41,695 nucleotides of DNA from Burkholderiales bacterium (lineage in GTDB: Bacteria; Pseudomonadota; Gammaproteobacteria; Burkholderiales; Burkholderiaceae_C), in the NCBI GenBank assembly GCA_017307865.1, contig JAFKGE010000045.1, positions 26,214 through 67,908 on the forward strand, read 5' to 3'. The notes under the pieces were generated by a model that was given only the letters and a program-made list of their open reading frames with translations, was not told the origin of the DNA and did no database searches. The position numbers were made by a program, and so were the translations under genes. Shown in pieces: positions 29,638 through 37,786 of this stretch; the stretch's first letter is position 1, and the number at the start of each line of letters is the position of its first letter.

Positions 29638-30540
29638 TCAGCTGTCGTTTTCGCTGGCAAGATAGTTGATGATGCCGCTGAAGTCCTGGTCGGCAAACTT
29701 GGACGCGGTCATCTTCTCGTACAACTCGCGCGCCTGGGTGCCCAGCCGGCAATGGTAGTGGGCGGTTTCCATGGCCTTGGCCGCCAGACCCAGATCCTTG
29801 GCCAGGGTGTGCGGGATTGCGCCGGGTTCGAAGTTGTGGCTGGACGGCGCCGACGCGACGGTGCCGGGCACCGGGCTGTTGGTGGTGACCGACCAGCTCT
29901 GGCTGGTGGAAGTGGAGAAGATTTCAAACAGCTTTTTCGGATCCATGCCCAGTTTCGTGCCGAGGTTGAATGCTTCGGCGGCGCCGATCTGGTTGATGCA
30001 CAGCAGCATGTTGTTGCAGATCTTCGCGATCAGGCCCGCGCCGTGGTCGCCGCAATAGACGCTGTGCTTGCCCATGGCTGAGGTCAGTGGCTTGACGAAC
30101 TCGAAATCCGCTTCGGCGCCGCCGACCATGAAGGTGAGCGTGCCGTCATCCGCGCCCACCATGCCGCCCGAGATCGGCGCGTCCATGCCGCGGTGGCCGG
30201 CCTTGCGGGCCAGTTCGGCCGCCTCGCGCGTTTCGTCCACGCCGATCGTGGAGCAGTCCATGAACAGGGTGCCTTTCTTGGCCGCGCCCAGCAGGCCGTC
30301 GTTGCCGTGCTCGCCGCGATAGGCGGCCAGCACGTGCTTGCCGGCGGGCAGCACGGTGATGACGACGTCGACGTCGGCCACCGCCTGCGGGCCCGACGCC
30401 GCCGTGATCATGCCGGCCTTGGCCGCCGCCTGCATGGCCGCGCTCGAGAGGTCGTTGGCGGTGACCTGGTGGCCGGCCTTGAGCAGGTTCTTGGCCATGC
30501 CCATGCCCATGCGCCCCAAACCGATGACTGCGACTTTCAT
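29638..30540 (-). CDS. mmsB: 3-hydroxyisobutyrate dehydrogenase-like NAD(P)-dependent oxidoreductase
   Basis: Member of the beta-hydroxyacid dehydrogenase family, 300 residues. The Rossmann motif is VIGLGRMGMGMAKNLLKAGH at the N-terminus; FMDCSTIGV and DAPISGGMVGADDGTLTFMVGG follow, and the catalytic lysine lies in AGLIAKICNNMLL. The C-terminal half is the helical domain ending NYLASENDS. The family includes MmsB (valine degradation), tartronate semialdehyde reductase (GarR) and others; the sequence looks closest to MmsB, but the substrate is not certain. CAGGAG lies six bases before the ATG. It follows the GH79-type gene by 75 bases on the same strand, so co-transcription is possible. A broken second member of the family is at 40120-40269. 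Confidence 0.9.
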   Translation of the reverse strand: MKVAVIGLGRMGMGMAKNLLKAGHQVTANDLSSAAMQAAAKAGMITAASGPQAVADVDVVITVLPAGKHVLAAYRGEHGNDGLLGAAKKGTLFMDCSTIGVDETREAAELARKAGHRGMDAPISGGMVGADDGTLTFMVGGAEADFEFVKPLTSAMGKHSVYCGDHGAGLIAKICNNMLLCINQIGAAEAFNLGTKLGMDPKKLFEIFSTSTSQSWSVTTNSPVPGTVASAPSSHNFEPGAIPHTLAKDLGLAAKAMETAHYHCRLGTQARELYEKMTASKFADQDFSGIINYLASENDS

Positions 30541-30615
30541 GACAACTCCTGACTGGGATGAAGACTTGCCGACCGTTCGGCAACGGATGTTTCAGCAGCC
30601 GCGTGCCGGTGCGCG

Positions 30616-32205
30616 CTAGCGGCAGCCTGCGTTGCCGGCCTGCGCCAGCGCGAGAAAGCTGATGCTCTGCGGCGCCAGCTCGAGCTTGCCGGCGCCGATG
30701 GCCTGGCCTTGCAATGCGGGGAGCGCGTCGTCCGGGCCAAGCGCCAGTGTCTGCCCGTTGAGCTGCACGCTGGTGGCATCGAGCGACGGCGCCGACAGGG
30801 TGTAGCGCTCGGCGGCCGTCGGCAGCTCGATCGTGGTGGCCTGCGAGCGGCTGTTGTTGATCGCCAGGATCGCCACGCCACCGGGCACGCCGCGCAGGCA
30901 TTGCGCATAGATGTGGCGGCCTTCGGCGATGGGCACACCGCTGTCGAGCACCGTGGTGCCCATCAGGCGGCGCCACAGCAGCGCGCCCCAGTAGTTGGGC
31001 TTGGGCGCGAAGGTATCTTCATTCAGCAGACCGTAATCGCTGGCGACCAGGGTGTTGTGAAACACCACGTCCACGTCCTGTCGTGCCAGCCGGCCCAGTT
31101 GGTCGAGGTAGCGGAAGGTGTCGAGGAAGGTGCCGCCCCACGGGTTGCCGCCGCAGGCCGCGTCGGCCGTCTCGGTGTTCCAGAACGGCTTGCCCGGCAT
31201 GTATTTGTCGCGCACCGCGCGGTAGAAGGCCAGTGTCTGGTCGGTGCGGCCCAGCCAGTCTTCGGACAGCGCCTGCTCGGCGCTGGTCTGGTGCCCCATG
31301 GCCGCGCAGCGCTGGGACGCGGCGCCGTAGTGGTGATACGAGAACGCATCCGCATCGCCGGTGTAGGCGGCGAGAGCGGCCGCCGAAAGCACCTTCATGT
31401 CGCCATAGCCGCCATGCGCCACGCCCCAGTCGGCGGTCGATTCGCCGACTGATCCGGGCGCCAAAATCTTGACGCCCGGATATTCCTTGCGCATGAAGGT
31501 GTCGAAGATGCGAAAGTCGCGGCCATACGCGGCGGCGTCATAGCCCTTGGGCGCGCCGCCCATCGACGCCAGCGTCGGTTCGTTGAAGTATTCGACGGCG
31601 GCGATCTTGCCGCCATGCGCCTGGGTGAAGGCGAGCCAGTGGCGCGCCTGGTCCGGCGTCCAGACGCCGTCCGGCCCGCGAGTGCCTTCGCCGATCGGCA
31701 TCGACGTGACGATCGGCGCGTCGACCGCATTCGAGAACGCGATCGCGCCCAGCCACTCTTGGCGCGTCAGCACGCCGCCGTAGCCCTTGGGCGGCTCCTT
31801 CGGCGGCGTATCCGTATCGGCGAAATACGTGGTGTTGGCCCAGGTGCCGCTGATGCGCACATAGGCCGGACCGAGCGCCTTGGCCAGCATGCGCAGCCGC
31901 GGGTTCGCCAGATCGATGGGCGGACGGTACTGGTAAAGGTCGGCGCTCATGCCGGCGGGCGTGTCGCCGCCTGCGGGCCCTTCCTGGCCGGCCTTTGTCG
32001 CCGGCAGCTTGGCGATGTCCTTGTAGGGCTTCCAGAAGCGGCCGCCCGTGACTTCGAGCATCTCCACGTTGTAGGACTGGTAGCGCGCGTCCACCGTGCC
32101 GATGCGCGGCATCGAAGACGGTGTCAATGAAACGGGCTGTGCCATGACCGATGCTGCCATGCCCATTGCTGCGCAGGCGATCAAACCGAGGGACGTACTG
32201 CTCAT
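30616..32205 (-). CDS. Secreted GH79-type (heparanase/beta-glucuronidase-like) glycoside hydrolase
   Basis: Predicted retaining glycosidase with a signal peptide (residues 1-22, ending SVMAQP), 529 residues. The TIM-barrel acid/base motif is VEYFNEP with Glu209; the nucleophile is Glu345 in FWNTETA. The segment after it (WGGTFLDTFRYLDQLGRLARQDVDVVFHNTLVASDYGLLNED, then PNYWGALLWRRLMGT) follows the same pattern as human heparanase around its nucleophile. A C-terminal beta domain (GVAILAINNSRSQATTIELP to LAPQSISFLAL) fits the GH79 layout. This suggests hydrolysis of glucuronic-acid-containing glycans. AAGGA lies five bases before ATG 32205. No other polysaccharide-utilisation genes are nearby. 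GH30 or GH39 enzymes are alternatives within the same clan, but the post-nucleophile pattern argues for GH79. Confidence 0.8.
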   Translation of the reverse strand: MSSTSLGLIACAAMGMAASVMAQPVSLTPSSMPRIGTVDARYQSYNVEMLEVTGGRFWKPYKDIAKLPATKAGQEGPAGGDTPAGMSADLYQYRPPIDLANPRLRMLAKALGPAYVRISGTWANTTYFADTDTPPKEPPKGYGGVLTRQEWLGAIAFSNAVDAPIVTSMPIGEGTRGPDGVWTPDQARHWLAFTQAHGGKIAAVEYFNEPTLASMGGAPKGYDAAAYGRDFRIFDTFMRKEYPGVKILAPGSVGESTADWGVAHGGYGDMKVLSAAALAAYTGDADAFSYHHYGAASQRCAAMGHQTSAEQALSEDWLGRTDQTLAFYRAVRDKYMPGKPFWNTETADAACGGNPWGGTFLDTFRYLDQLGRLARQDVDVVFHNTLVASDYGLLNEDTFAPKPNYWGALLWRRLMGTTVLDSGVPIAEGRHIYAQCLRGVPGGVAILAINNSRSQATTIELPTAAERYTLSAPSLDATSVQLNGQTLALGPDDALPALQGQAIGAGKLELAPQSISFLALAQAGNAGCR

Positions 32206-32308
32206 CATGATCCTTCTTTCTGACGGCTGCCCGCGGTGCAAGCGCCGGGCGCCATCCGGCACGGCTCATGGGGCCGCGCCGACGGCATGGTACATCCGGG
32301 CGAAAAAT

Positions 32309-32887
32309 CTAGCGCATCGAGAACAGTTCCTGATGAAAGTGCTGCTCTACCGGAAAGCCGTGCGCGGCCAGGTCATTCTTGAGCGCCTTCACGCCGGCGA
32401 AGCGGTTCAGGGACTGGCTGCGGGCCTTCACCTGCCGGCGGGCGCCCACCTTGCGCACCAGCACCACCCGCGCGGCCCAACTGCCCCGGGCCAGCAGCAC
32501 CGCCATCAGCCAGGCCTGGATCGGGTGGTCGAGGACCGGACGCGAGCCGCGCGCCGGCGGCGTGAGCCAGCCCCAGCCCACCGCCCACTTGGGGCCCTTG
32601 GCCCACAGCCAGTGGACGATGGCGACCACCAGCGCCGCGATGCCCAGCCACTTGTGTAGGCGGTACATCTTGTCGAGCCCGCCCAGCCGCGCCTGGGGCC
32701 ACAGGGGCCGCAGCGCCAGCGCCATCGCCAGGCTCATGCAGCCCATGGCGAGCACGCCCGAGACTTGCACCATGTGATCGCGCAGGCCGAAGAAGGTGCT
32801 GGACTGAAAGACCGTGGGCTCGGCCAGCAGCCACAAGATGACCAGCACCAGCAGTGCGCCCCAGAATGTGCGCTTGAGATTTCGCAT
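32309..32887 (-). pseudogene. Internally deleted ferric-reductase-like flavoprotein (remnant)
   Basis: The N-terminal 117 residues are a ferric-reductase-like membrane domain: three hydrophobic segments, KMYRLHKWLGIAALVVAIVHWLWAKGPKWAVGWGW with haem-ligand-type histidines, then PARGSRP. In full-length relatives (about 440-450 residues) more helices and then FAD- and NAD-binding domains follow. Here the frame jumps near residue 118 to a segment resembling the last helix (AWLMAVLLARGSWAARVVLVRKVGARRQV), and jumps again near 163 to the usual C-terminal tail (ALKNDLAAHGFPVEQHFHQELFSMR). Both junctions keep the frame open, so a 192-residue protein can still be made, but it lacks the flavin and nucleotide sites. 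The domain comparison is from memory of the family. The 274 bases upstream show no gene or clear signal. Confidence 0.65.
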
Positions 32888-33161
32888 GAATCGCCTTTCG
32901 GGTTGGTTTGCGTGGCGTGGATCATCGGCTTGGTCGGGAAGACGGATGGCGCCTGACGTTTGAAATGCGGGGCCGAAGATGGTGGAATGATGCCCGATCG
33001 TGCCTCCGTGCCGCGCAGGACGTGGGGCGGTCGACCGCTTCGCACGGCGTCGGCGGGCAAGGCGTATGATTTTTTTCGGCGACGGCGGGCCAGACTCGGG
33101 TGCATCGGGTCGATGCCCGCGGGCGTCGCGCCAGCGGGATGTCAACGTGGAGCAGACCAAC

Positions 33162-34430
33162 ATGAAGACCAAACCATCGAGCGGTGCCGATTCCTTATCG
33201 GCCCAGCTGAAGGGGCTGCTCCCGGAACTGGAAGCCCTGTACCAGGACGTGCACGCGCACCCCGAGCTGTCGATGCAGGAAACGCGCACCGCCAAGCTGG
33301 CGGCCGAGCGCCTGCAGGCGGCCGGCTACACGGTGACGACCGGTATCGGCAACACGGGCGTGGTGGGCGTGCTCAAGAACGGCGACGGGCCGACCGTGAT
33401 GTTGCGCGCCGACATGGACGCGCTGCCCGTGAAGGAGGCGACCGGCGTGCCCTACGCCAGCCAGGTCACGGCCACCGACTCGGAAGGCAAGACGGTGCCC
33501 GTGATGCACGCCTGCGGTCACGACATGCACGTCACCTGGCTGGCCGGCGCGACCCAGCTGCTGGCGCAGACGCGAAGCGATTGGCACGGTACGGTGATGG
33601 CCGTGTTCCAGCCGGCCGAGGAGACCGCCGCCGGCGCGCAGGCGATGATCGACGACGGTTTGTTCAAGCGTTTTCCCAAGCCCGACGTGGTGCTCGGCCA
33701 GCACGTCATGGTGGGGCCGGCCGGCATGCTGGGCGGGCGCTCCGGCCCCATCACCTCGGCGGCGGACAGCTTCCAGATCCGACTGTTCGGGCGCGGCGCG
33801 CACGGCTCCATGCCGCAGGCCAGCATCGATCCGGTGGTGATGGCGGCCTCGGTGGTGCTGCGGCTGCAGACCATTGTCTCGCGCGAACTGGCGGCGTCCG
33901 AGGCGGCGGTCGTCACCATCGGCGCGCTGCAGGCCGGCACCAAGGAAAACGTCATTCCCGACGAGGCCATCATCAAGCTCAACGTGCGCACCTTCGACGA
34001 GGGCGTGCGCAAGCGCGTGCTGGGGGCGATCGAGCGCATCGTCAACGCCGAAGCCGCCGCTTCGGGCGCGCCACGGGCGCCCGAAATCACCTCGCTGGAC
34101 CGCTACCCCCTGGCCACCAACGACCCGACGGCGACGCAGCGCGTGGTCGAGGCCTTTCGTCGGCACTTTCCCACCGATCGCATCCGCACCACCGGGCCGG
34201 CCTCGGCCAGCGAGGATTTCGGCTCCTTCGGCGCCGAGTGGGGCGTGCCCTCGGTGTTCTGGTTCGTCGGCGGCACCGATCCGGGCGAGTACGCCAAGGC
34301 GCTGGCGGCCAACCGGCTCAACGACATCCCGACCAACCACAACCCGCGCTTTCTGCCCGTGCTCCACCCGACGCTGGAAGTGGGCGTCAAGGCGCTGGTC
34401 GTGGCGTCCCGCGCGTGGCTTGCCGCGTGA
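33162..34430 (+). CDS. M20-family metal-dependent amidohydrolase (hippurate hydrolase/aminoacylase-like)
   Basis: Cytoplasmic peptidase-M20D-type hydrolase that cleaves N-acyl amino acids, aryl amides or auxin-like conjugates. The 422 residues include YQDVHAHPELSMQE (residues 27-40), RADMDALPV, the metal motif HACGHDMH (116-123; Cys118 and His120 as likely ligands) and QPAEETAAGAQAMIDDG with the catalytic glutamate. GRGAHGSMPQASIDPV marks the dimerisation domain and ASEDFGSF the C-terminal metal ligand region. No signal peptide is present. GTGGAG lies nine bases before ATG 33162; longer upstream frames look like shadow sequence. The next gene (TRIC-type) starts 34 bases downstream on the same strand. 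Confidence 0.92.
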   Translation: MKTKPSSGADSLSAQLKGLLPELEALYQDVHAHPELSMQETRTAKLAAERLQAAGYTVTTGIGNTGVVGVLKNGDGPTVMLRADMDALPVKEATGVPYASQVTATDSEGKTVPVMHACGHDMHVTWLAGATQLLAQTRSDWHGTVMAVFQPAEETAAGAQAMIDDGLFKRFPKPDVVLGQHVMVGPAGMLGGRSGPITSAADSFQIRLFGRGAHGSMPQASIDPVVMAASVVLRLQTIVSRELAASEAAVVTIGALQAGTKENVIPDEAIIKLNVRTFDEGVRKRVLGAIERIVNAEAAASGAPRAPEITSLDRYPLATNDPTATQRVVEAFRRHFPTDRIRTTGPASASEDFGSFGAEWGVPSVFWFVGGTDPGEYAKALAANRLNDIPTNHNPRFLPVLHPTLEVGVKALVVASRAWLAA

Positions 34431-34464
34431 GTTCGCACCGGCGCCGTCGCGAGCGGGGTTCGCC

Positions 34465-35172
34465 ATGACGCCCGCCCTCCCGAACGTCTTCGACGAGTCG
34501 GTGCAGGCGCTGCTGACGCACGTGCTGGACCTGGGCGGCACCTTCGTGTTCGCGATCAGCGGCGGCGTGACGGCGGTGCGCCGGCGCATGGACATCTTCG
34601 GCGTGCTGGTGCTGGCGTTCGCCGCCGGCAACGCGGGCGGCATCACGCGCGACCTGCTGATCGGTGCGGTGCCGCCGGCGGCGGTGTCCAACTGGATTTA
34701 TCTGGCGATTTCGGTGCTGGCCGGGCTGATCGTGTTCTATCAGTTTCCGCTCATCGACCGGCTGAACTACCCGGTTCTGTGGTTCGACGCCATCGGACTG
34801 GCCTTCTTCGCGGTGTCCGGCACCGGCAAGGCACTGCACTACGGGCTCAACCCGGCCATGGCCGCGCTGCTGGGCATGCTGACGGGCATCGGCGGCGGCA
34901 TGCTGCGCGACGTGCTGGCCAATGAAATTCCGGCGGTGCTGCGCTCGGATCTGTACGCGCTGGCGGCACTCGCCTGCGCTGCCAGCGTGGCGGCCGGGGA
35001 TGTTCTGCACCTGCATCCGCTCGGTCCCGCGACCTTCGGCGTCGCGCTCTGCCTGGTGCTGCGCTTTCTGGCGATCCGCAAGGGATGGCGCTTGCCTAGG
35101 GCGCGCCGCATGCCGGGGGCGGGCAGAAAGTCCCCGCATGCGGGGGACGGGGACGACGACAAGGAAAATTGA
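34465..35172 (+). CDS. TRIC-family (UPF0126) membrane channel protein
   Basis: Seven-helix membrane protein of the trimeric-intracellular-cation-channel family, known in bacteria as YadS/YicG; some homologues have been shown to affect glycine or cation flux. The 235 residues consist of two related three-helix halves. The first carries GNAGGITRDLLIGAVPP and the second GIGGGMLRDVLANEIPAVLRSDLYAL, the paired GGxxRD motifs that place the pore kinks. The last 35 residues are charged and probably disordered. Only a weak ribosome site precedes ATG 34465. It lies 34 bases after the M20 gene, so it may be in the same transcript, and converges on the CoA-transferase genes. Confidence 0.9.
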   Translation: MTPALPNVFDESVQALLTHVLDLGGTFVFAISGGVTAVRRRMDIFGVLVLAFAAGNAGGITRDLLIGAVPPAAVSNWIYLAISVLAGLIVFYQFPLIDRLNYPVLWFDAIGLAFFAVSGTGKALHYGLNPAMAALLGMLTGIGGGMLRDVLANEIPAVLRSDLYALAALACAASVAAGDVLHLHPLGPATFGVALCLVLRFLAIRKGWRLPRARRMPGAGRKSPHAGDGDDDKEN

Positions 35173-35221
35173 TTCGACGGCGCCGAGACCATTTGCTTCG
35201 GCGTCCGTCCTGACTTGCCGA

Positions 35222-35860
35222 TCAGTCGCAGTCGAAGCTCAGAATCGGTTCGGTCTTGGCCTGCAGGTCGTCGCGCGAGACGCCGGGCGCCAATTCCTTG
35301 ACGACGAGGCCGCGCTCCGTCACGTCGAACACCGCCAGGTCGGTGATGAGCTGGTTGACCACGCGCTGGCCGGTCAGGGGCAGGGTGCAGGACTTCAGCA
35401 CCTTCAGGCCGCCGTCGCGCGCCACGTGTTCCATCAGCACGATCACGCGGCGTGCGCCGCCCACCAGGTCCATGGCGCCACCCATGCCCTTGACCATCTT
35501 GCCGGGAATCATCCAGTTGGCCAGGTCGCCGTGCTCGCTGACCTGCATGCCGCCCAGGATGGTCAGGTCCATGTGGCCACCGCGGATCATGGCGAACGAG
35601 GTCGAGGACGAGCAGATCGATGCGCCGGGCGCCATGGTGATGGTCTGCTTGGCGGCGTCGATCAGGTCGGGGTCGATCTCGTCCTCGAACGGCGGCGGGC
35701 CGATGCCGATTAGACCGTTTTCGGATTGCAGCCAGACTTCCATGCCATCGGGGACGTAGTGCACCACCTTGGTCGGCAGGCCGATCCCCAGGTTCACGTA
35801 GTCGCCGTCGTGCAGTTCCTTGGCCGCGCGGGCCGCCATTTGTTCGTGTGTCCAGGCCAT
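35222..35860 (-). CDS. scoB: 3-oxoacid CoA-transferase, subunit B
   Basis: Catalytic subunit of a family-I CoA-transferase that moves CoA from succinyl-CoA (or another donor) to a 3-oxo acid. In the 212-residue product the active-site glutamate is Glu47 in [64 protein letters not shown] and [21 protein letters not shown] are all typical. AAGGA is seven bases before the ATG. Subunit A is encoded 11 bases upstream. The type is ScoB/PcaJ; acetoacetate and 3-oxoadipate are both plausible, and the PcaF-like thiolase at 41537 makes 3-oxoadipate worth considering. Confidence 0.94.
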   Translation of the reverse strand: MAWTHEQMAARAAKELHDGDYVNLGIGLPTKVVHYVPDGMEVWLQSENGLIGIGPPPFEDEIDPDLIDAAKQTITMAPGASICSSSTSFAMIRGGHMDLTILGGMQVSEHGDLANWMIPGKMVKGMGGAMDLVGGARRVIVLMEHVARDGGLKVLKSCTLPLTGQRVVNQLITDLAVFDVTERGLVVKELAPGVSRDDLQAKTEPILSFDCD

Positions 35861-35871
35861 GATGTCGTCCT

Positions 35872-36576
35872 TCAGGCGTTGCGGGTGCGGAAGCTCTTGC
35901 GCTCGATGCGCTTCTCGGGGTTCGGTACCACGACGATGCGATCGACGAAGATGCCGGGCAGGTGCACCTCGTCCGGGTCCAGCTGGCCCAGCTCCACCAG
36001 TTCTTCCACCTCGACGATGGTGATGCCGCCGGCCATGGCCACTTCGGGGTTGAAGTTGCGCGCGGTGCGGGCGAACATCAGGTTGCCGGCCGGGTCGGCC
36101 TTCTTGGCCTTCACCAGCGACACATCGGCCTTGAGGGCGCGCTCCATCACGTAGGTCTGGCCGTCGAATTCGCGCGTTTCCTTGTTCTCGGCGACCACGG
36201 TGCCGACGCCGGTGCGCGTGAAGAACGCGGGAATGCCCGCGCCGCCGGCGCGCAGGCGCTCGGCCAGCGTGCCTTGGGGGTTGAACTCGAGCTCCAGCTC
36301 GCCGGCCAGGAACTGCCGTTCGAACTCCTTGTTTTCGCCCACGTAGGACGACACCATGCGCTTGATCTGGCGCGTTTGCAGCAGCAGGCCCAAGCCGAAG
36401 TCATCGACCCCGGCGTTGTTGCTGATGCAGGTGAGGCCCTTGACGCCGCTGTCGCGCAAGGCGGCGATCAGCGTGGAGGGAATGCCGCACAGGCCGAAGC
36501 CCCCGACGGCGATGGTCTGGCCGTTCTTGACCACGTCGCGCAGCGCCGTGGCCGCGTCTCCATATGTTTTTCTCAT
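35872..36576 (-). CDS. scoA: 3-oxoacid CoA-transferase, subunit A
   Basis: Partner of the B subunit. The 234-residue product begins [16 protein letters not shown] and has [92 protein letters not shown] and [24 protein letters not shown], all typical of SCOT-type subunit A. ATG 36576 is preceded by AGGTGG; the GTG four codons upstream sits inside that site and is less likely. The operon scoA-scoB has its own upstream region with the dyad at 36623-36647 and follows the LysR gene on the same strand. Confidence 0.94.
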   Translation of the reverse strand: MRKTYGDAATALRDVVKNGQTIAVGGFGLCGIPSTLIAALRDSGVKGLTCISNNAGVDDFGLGLLLQTRQIKRMVSSYVGENKEFERQFLAGELELEFNPQGTLAERLRAGGAGIPAFFTRTGVGTVVAENKETREFDGQTYVMERALKADVSLVKAKKADPAGNLMFARTARNFNPEVAMAGGITIVEVEELVELGQLDPDEVHLPGIFVDRIVVVPNPEKRIERKSFRTRNA

Positions 36577-36622
36577 GTGCGAACCCACCTTTCATCACGA
36601 GTCGAGCGATTGCATGATCATC

Positions 36623-36647
36623 ATTCGACCAACGCATGCTATCGAAT
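36623..36647. promoter_or_regulatory. Dyad upstream of scoAB (candidate operator)
   Basis: ATTCGA-N13-TCGAAT is a perfect six-base inverted repeat placed 47-71 bases before the scoA start codon. Its size and symmetry suit a dimeric regulator. It differs from the dyad in front of the permease gene (37686-37707), so the regulator is unknown. No convincing -35/-10 pair stands out. Confidence 0.35.
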
Positions 36648-36731
36648 CGGCGCATACCGGACAACCGCCACCGATGCACGATCGGCGTGCAGCCATGCAC
36701 AACGCCGGCCAGGCGGCGCTGCGCCGGGCCG

Positions 36732-37637
36732 TCAGCCGGGGCGGCGAAACAGCTCCGGCTGCTGCTCGACCAGCTGGCGGATGTGGTCCCACACCAGGCG
36801 ATGGCGCCGGATCTTCAGCAGGTCTTCCGGCGCGGCGATCCACAGGCTGCGCGTCATCAGGGGCCGGCCCGGAAAAACGCACACCAGGTCATCGCCCTGG
36901 CGCGCCACGTAGGGCGTCAGCAGCACCAGCCCCAGGCTGGCCGCCGCGGCCGTGCGCTGCGCCAGCACGCTGGTGGCGGTGAAGCTGCGCCGTGGGTGGG
37001 CGGTCAGCTCCTGCAGGATGCGGTAGCGCTCGCTGACCGAGCCGTCGTGGATGTAATCGACGAACTCGTGCTGCACCACGTCGCCCAGCTCGCGAATCGG
37101 CGGGTGCGCATCGCGGTAGCCGGGTGAGCAGTACAGAAAATAGTCCACCTGCGCCAGCCGCGCCACCTTGTAGCGCCCGGCCTCCGGCGGCTCCAGGGTG
37201 ACCAGGATTTCGACCTCGCGCGTCACCAGGCTGGGAAACTGCGGCTGAGCCATCAGCTCGATCTTCAGCCCCGGGTGCTGCTGGCGCAGCGCCGCCAGGC
37301 TGGGGGCCAGCACGTGGATGCCGAAGGCCTCGGGCGTGCCTACGCGCACGGTGCCTTCGATGGACTCGGCCTGGCCGGTACTTTGCTCCACCGCCTCCAG
37401 CAGGGCCGCTTCCATCCGCTCGGCGTGCGGAATCAGCCGGCGGCCGGCGTCGGTCAGCATGTAGCCGCTGCGGCGCCGGTCGAACAGCACGGCGCCCAGC
37501 TTGCTTTCCAGCCGGTCGATGCGGCGCGACACCGTGGAATGCTCGATCTCCAGCCGCTCGCCGGCCAGCGAGATCGTGCCCACGCGGGCCACCGTCAAAA
37601 AGACCCGCAGGTCGTTCCATTCTGGGAGCTGACGCAT
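36732..37637 (-). CDS. LysR-family transcriptional regulator
   Basis: Regulator of 301 residues. The N-terminal helix-turn-helix (WNDLRVFLTVARVGTISLAGERLEIEHSTVSRRIDRLESKLGAVLFDRRRSGYMLTDAGRRLI) is a clear LysR-type domain, here with the S-T-V-S-R-R recognition helix seen in one subgroup. The rest is the effector-binding domain (EGTVRVGTPEAFGIHVLAPSLAALRQQHPGLKIELM). ATG 37637 gives the expected N-terminus; an ATG five codons earlier is possible and neither has a strong site. It is divergent from the GntP-type permease, with a dyad between, so it most likely controls that transcript and perhaps scoAB. Confidence 0.93.
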   Translation of the reverse strand: MRQLPEWNDLRVFLTVARVGTISLAGERLEIEHSTVSRRIDRLESKLGAVLFDRRRSGYMLTDAGRRLIPHAERMEAALLEAVEQSTGQAESIEGTVRVGTPEAFGIHVLAPSLAALRQQHPGLKIELMAQPQFPSLVTREVEILVTLEPPEAGRYKVARLAQVDYFLYCSPGYRDAHPPIRELGDVVQHEFVDYIHDGSVSERYRILQELTAHPRRSFTATSVLAQRTAAAASLGLVLLTPYVARQGDDLVCVFPGRPLMTRSLWIAAPEDLLKIRRHRLVWDHIRQLVEQQPELFRRPG

Positions 37638-37685
37638 CGCGTCATTGTGCATCGAGGCACAAACGGGGTGCCGTCGTTGGCTTTC

Positions 37686-37707
37686 ATGTTGCACGGGCGA
37701 ACAACAT
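37686..37707. promoter_or_regulatory. Candidate LysR-type operator between the regulator and permease genes
   Basis: ATGTTG-N10-CAACAT is a perfect inverted repeat of the size and T-N11-A-like symmetry used by LysR-type regulators. It lies 50 bases from the regulator start and 80 bases from the permease start, where it could serve autoregulation and activation. Confidence 0.55.
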
Positions 37708-37786
37708 AATTTCTGGCTGATTCAAGAGACAGGCTTCGGTCCCCGCGCCACGGACCCGGAGACCATGGACCAACCCCGGAGATGAG

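Noticed and set aside
32888-33161. Small gene in the gap before the M20 hydrolase
   Set aside because: Frames extending upstream from the M20 gene are arginine-rich, lack ribosome sites and match no family; I see no gene here.
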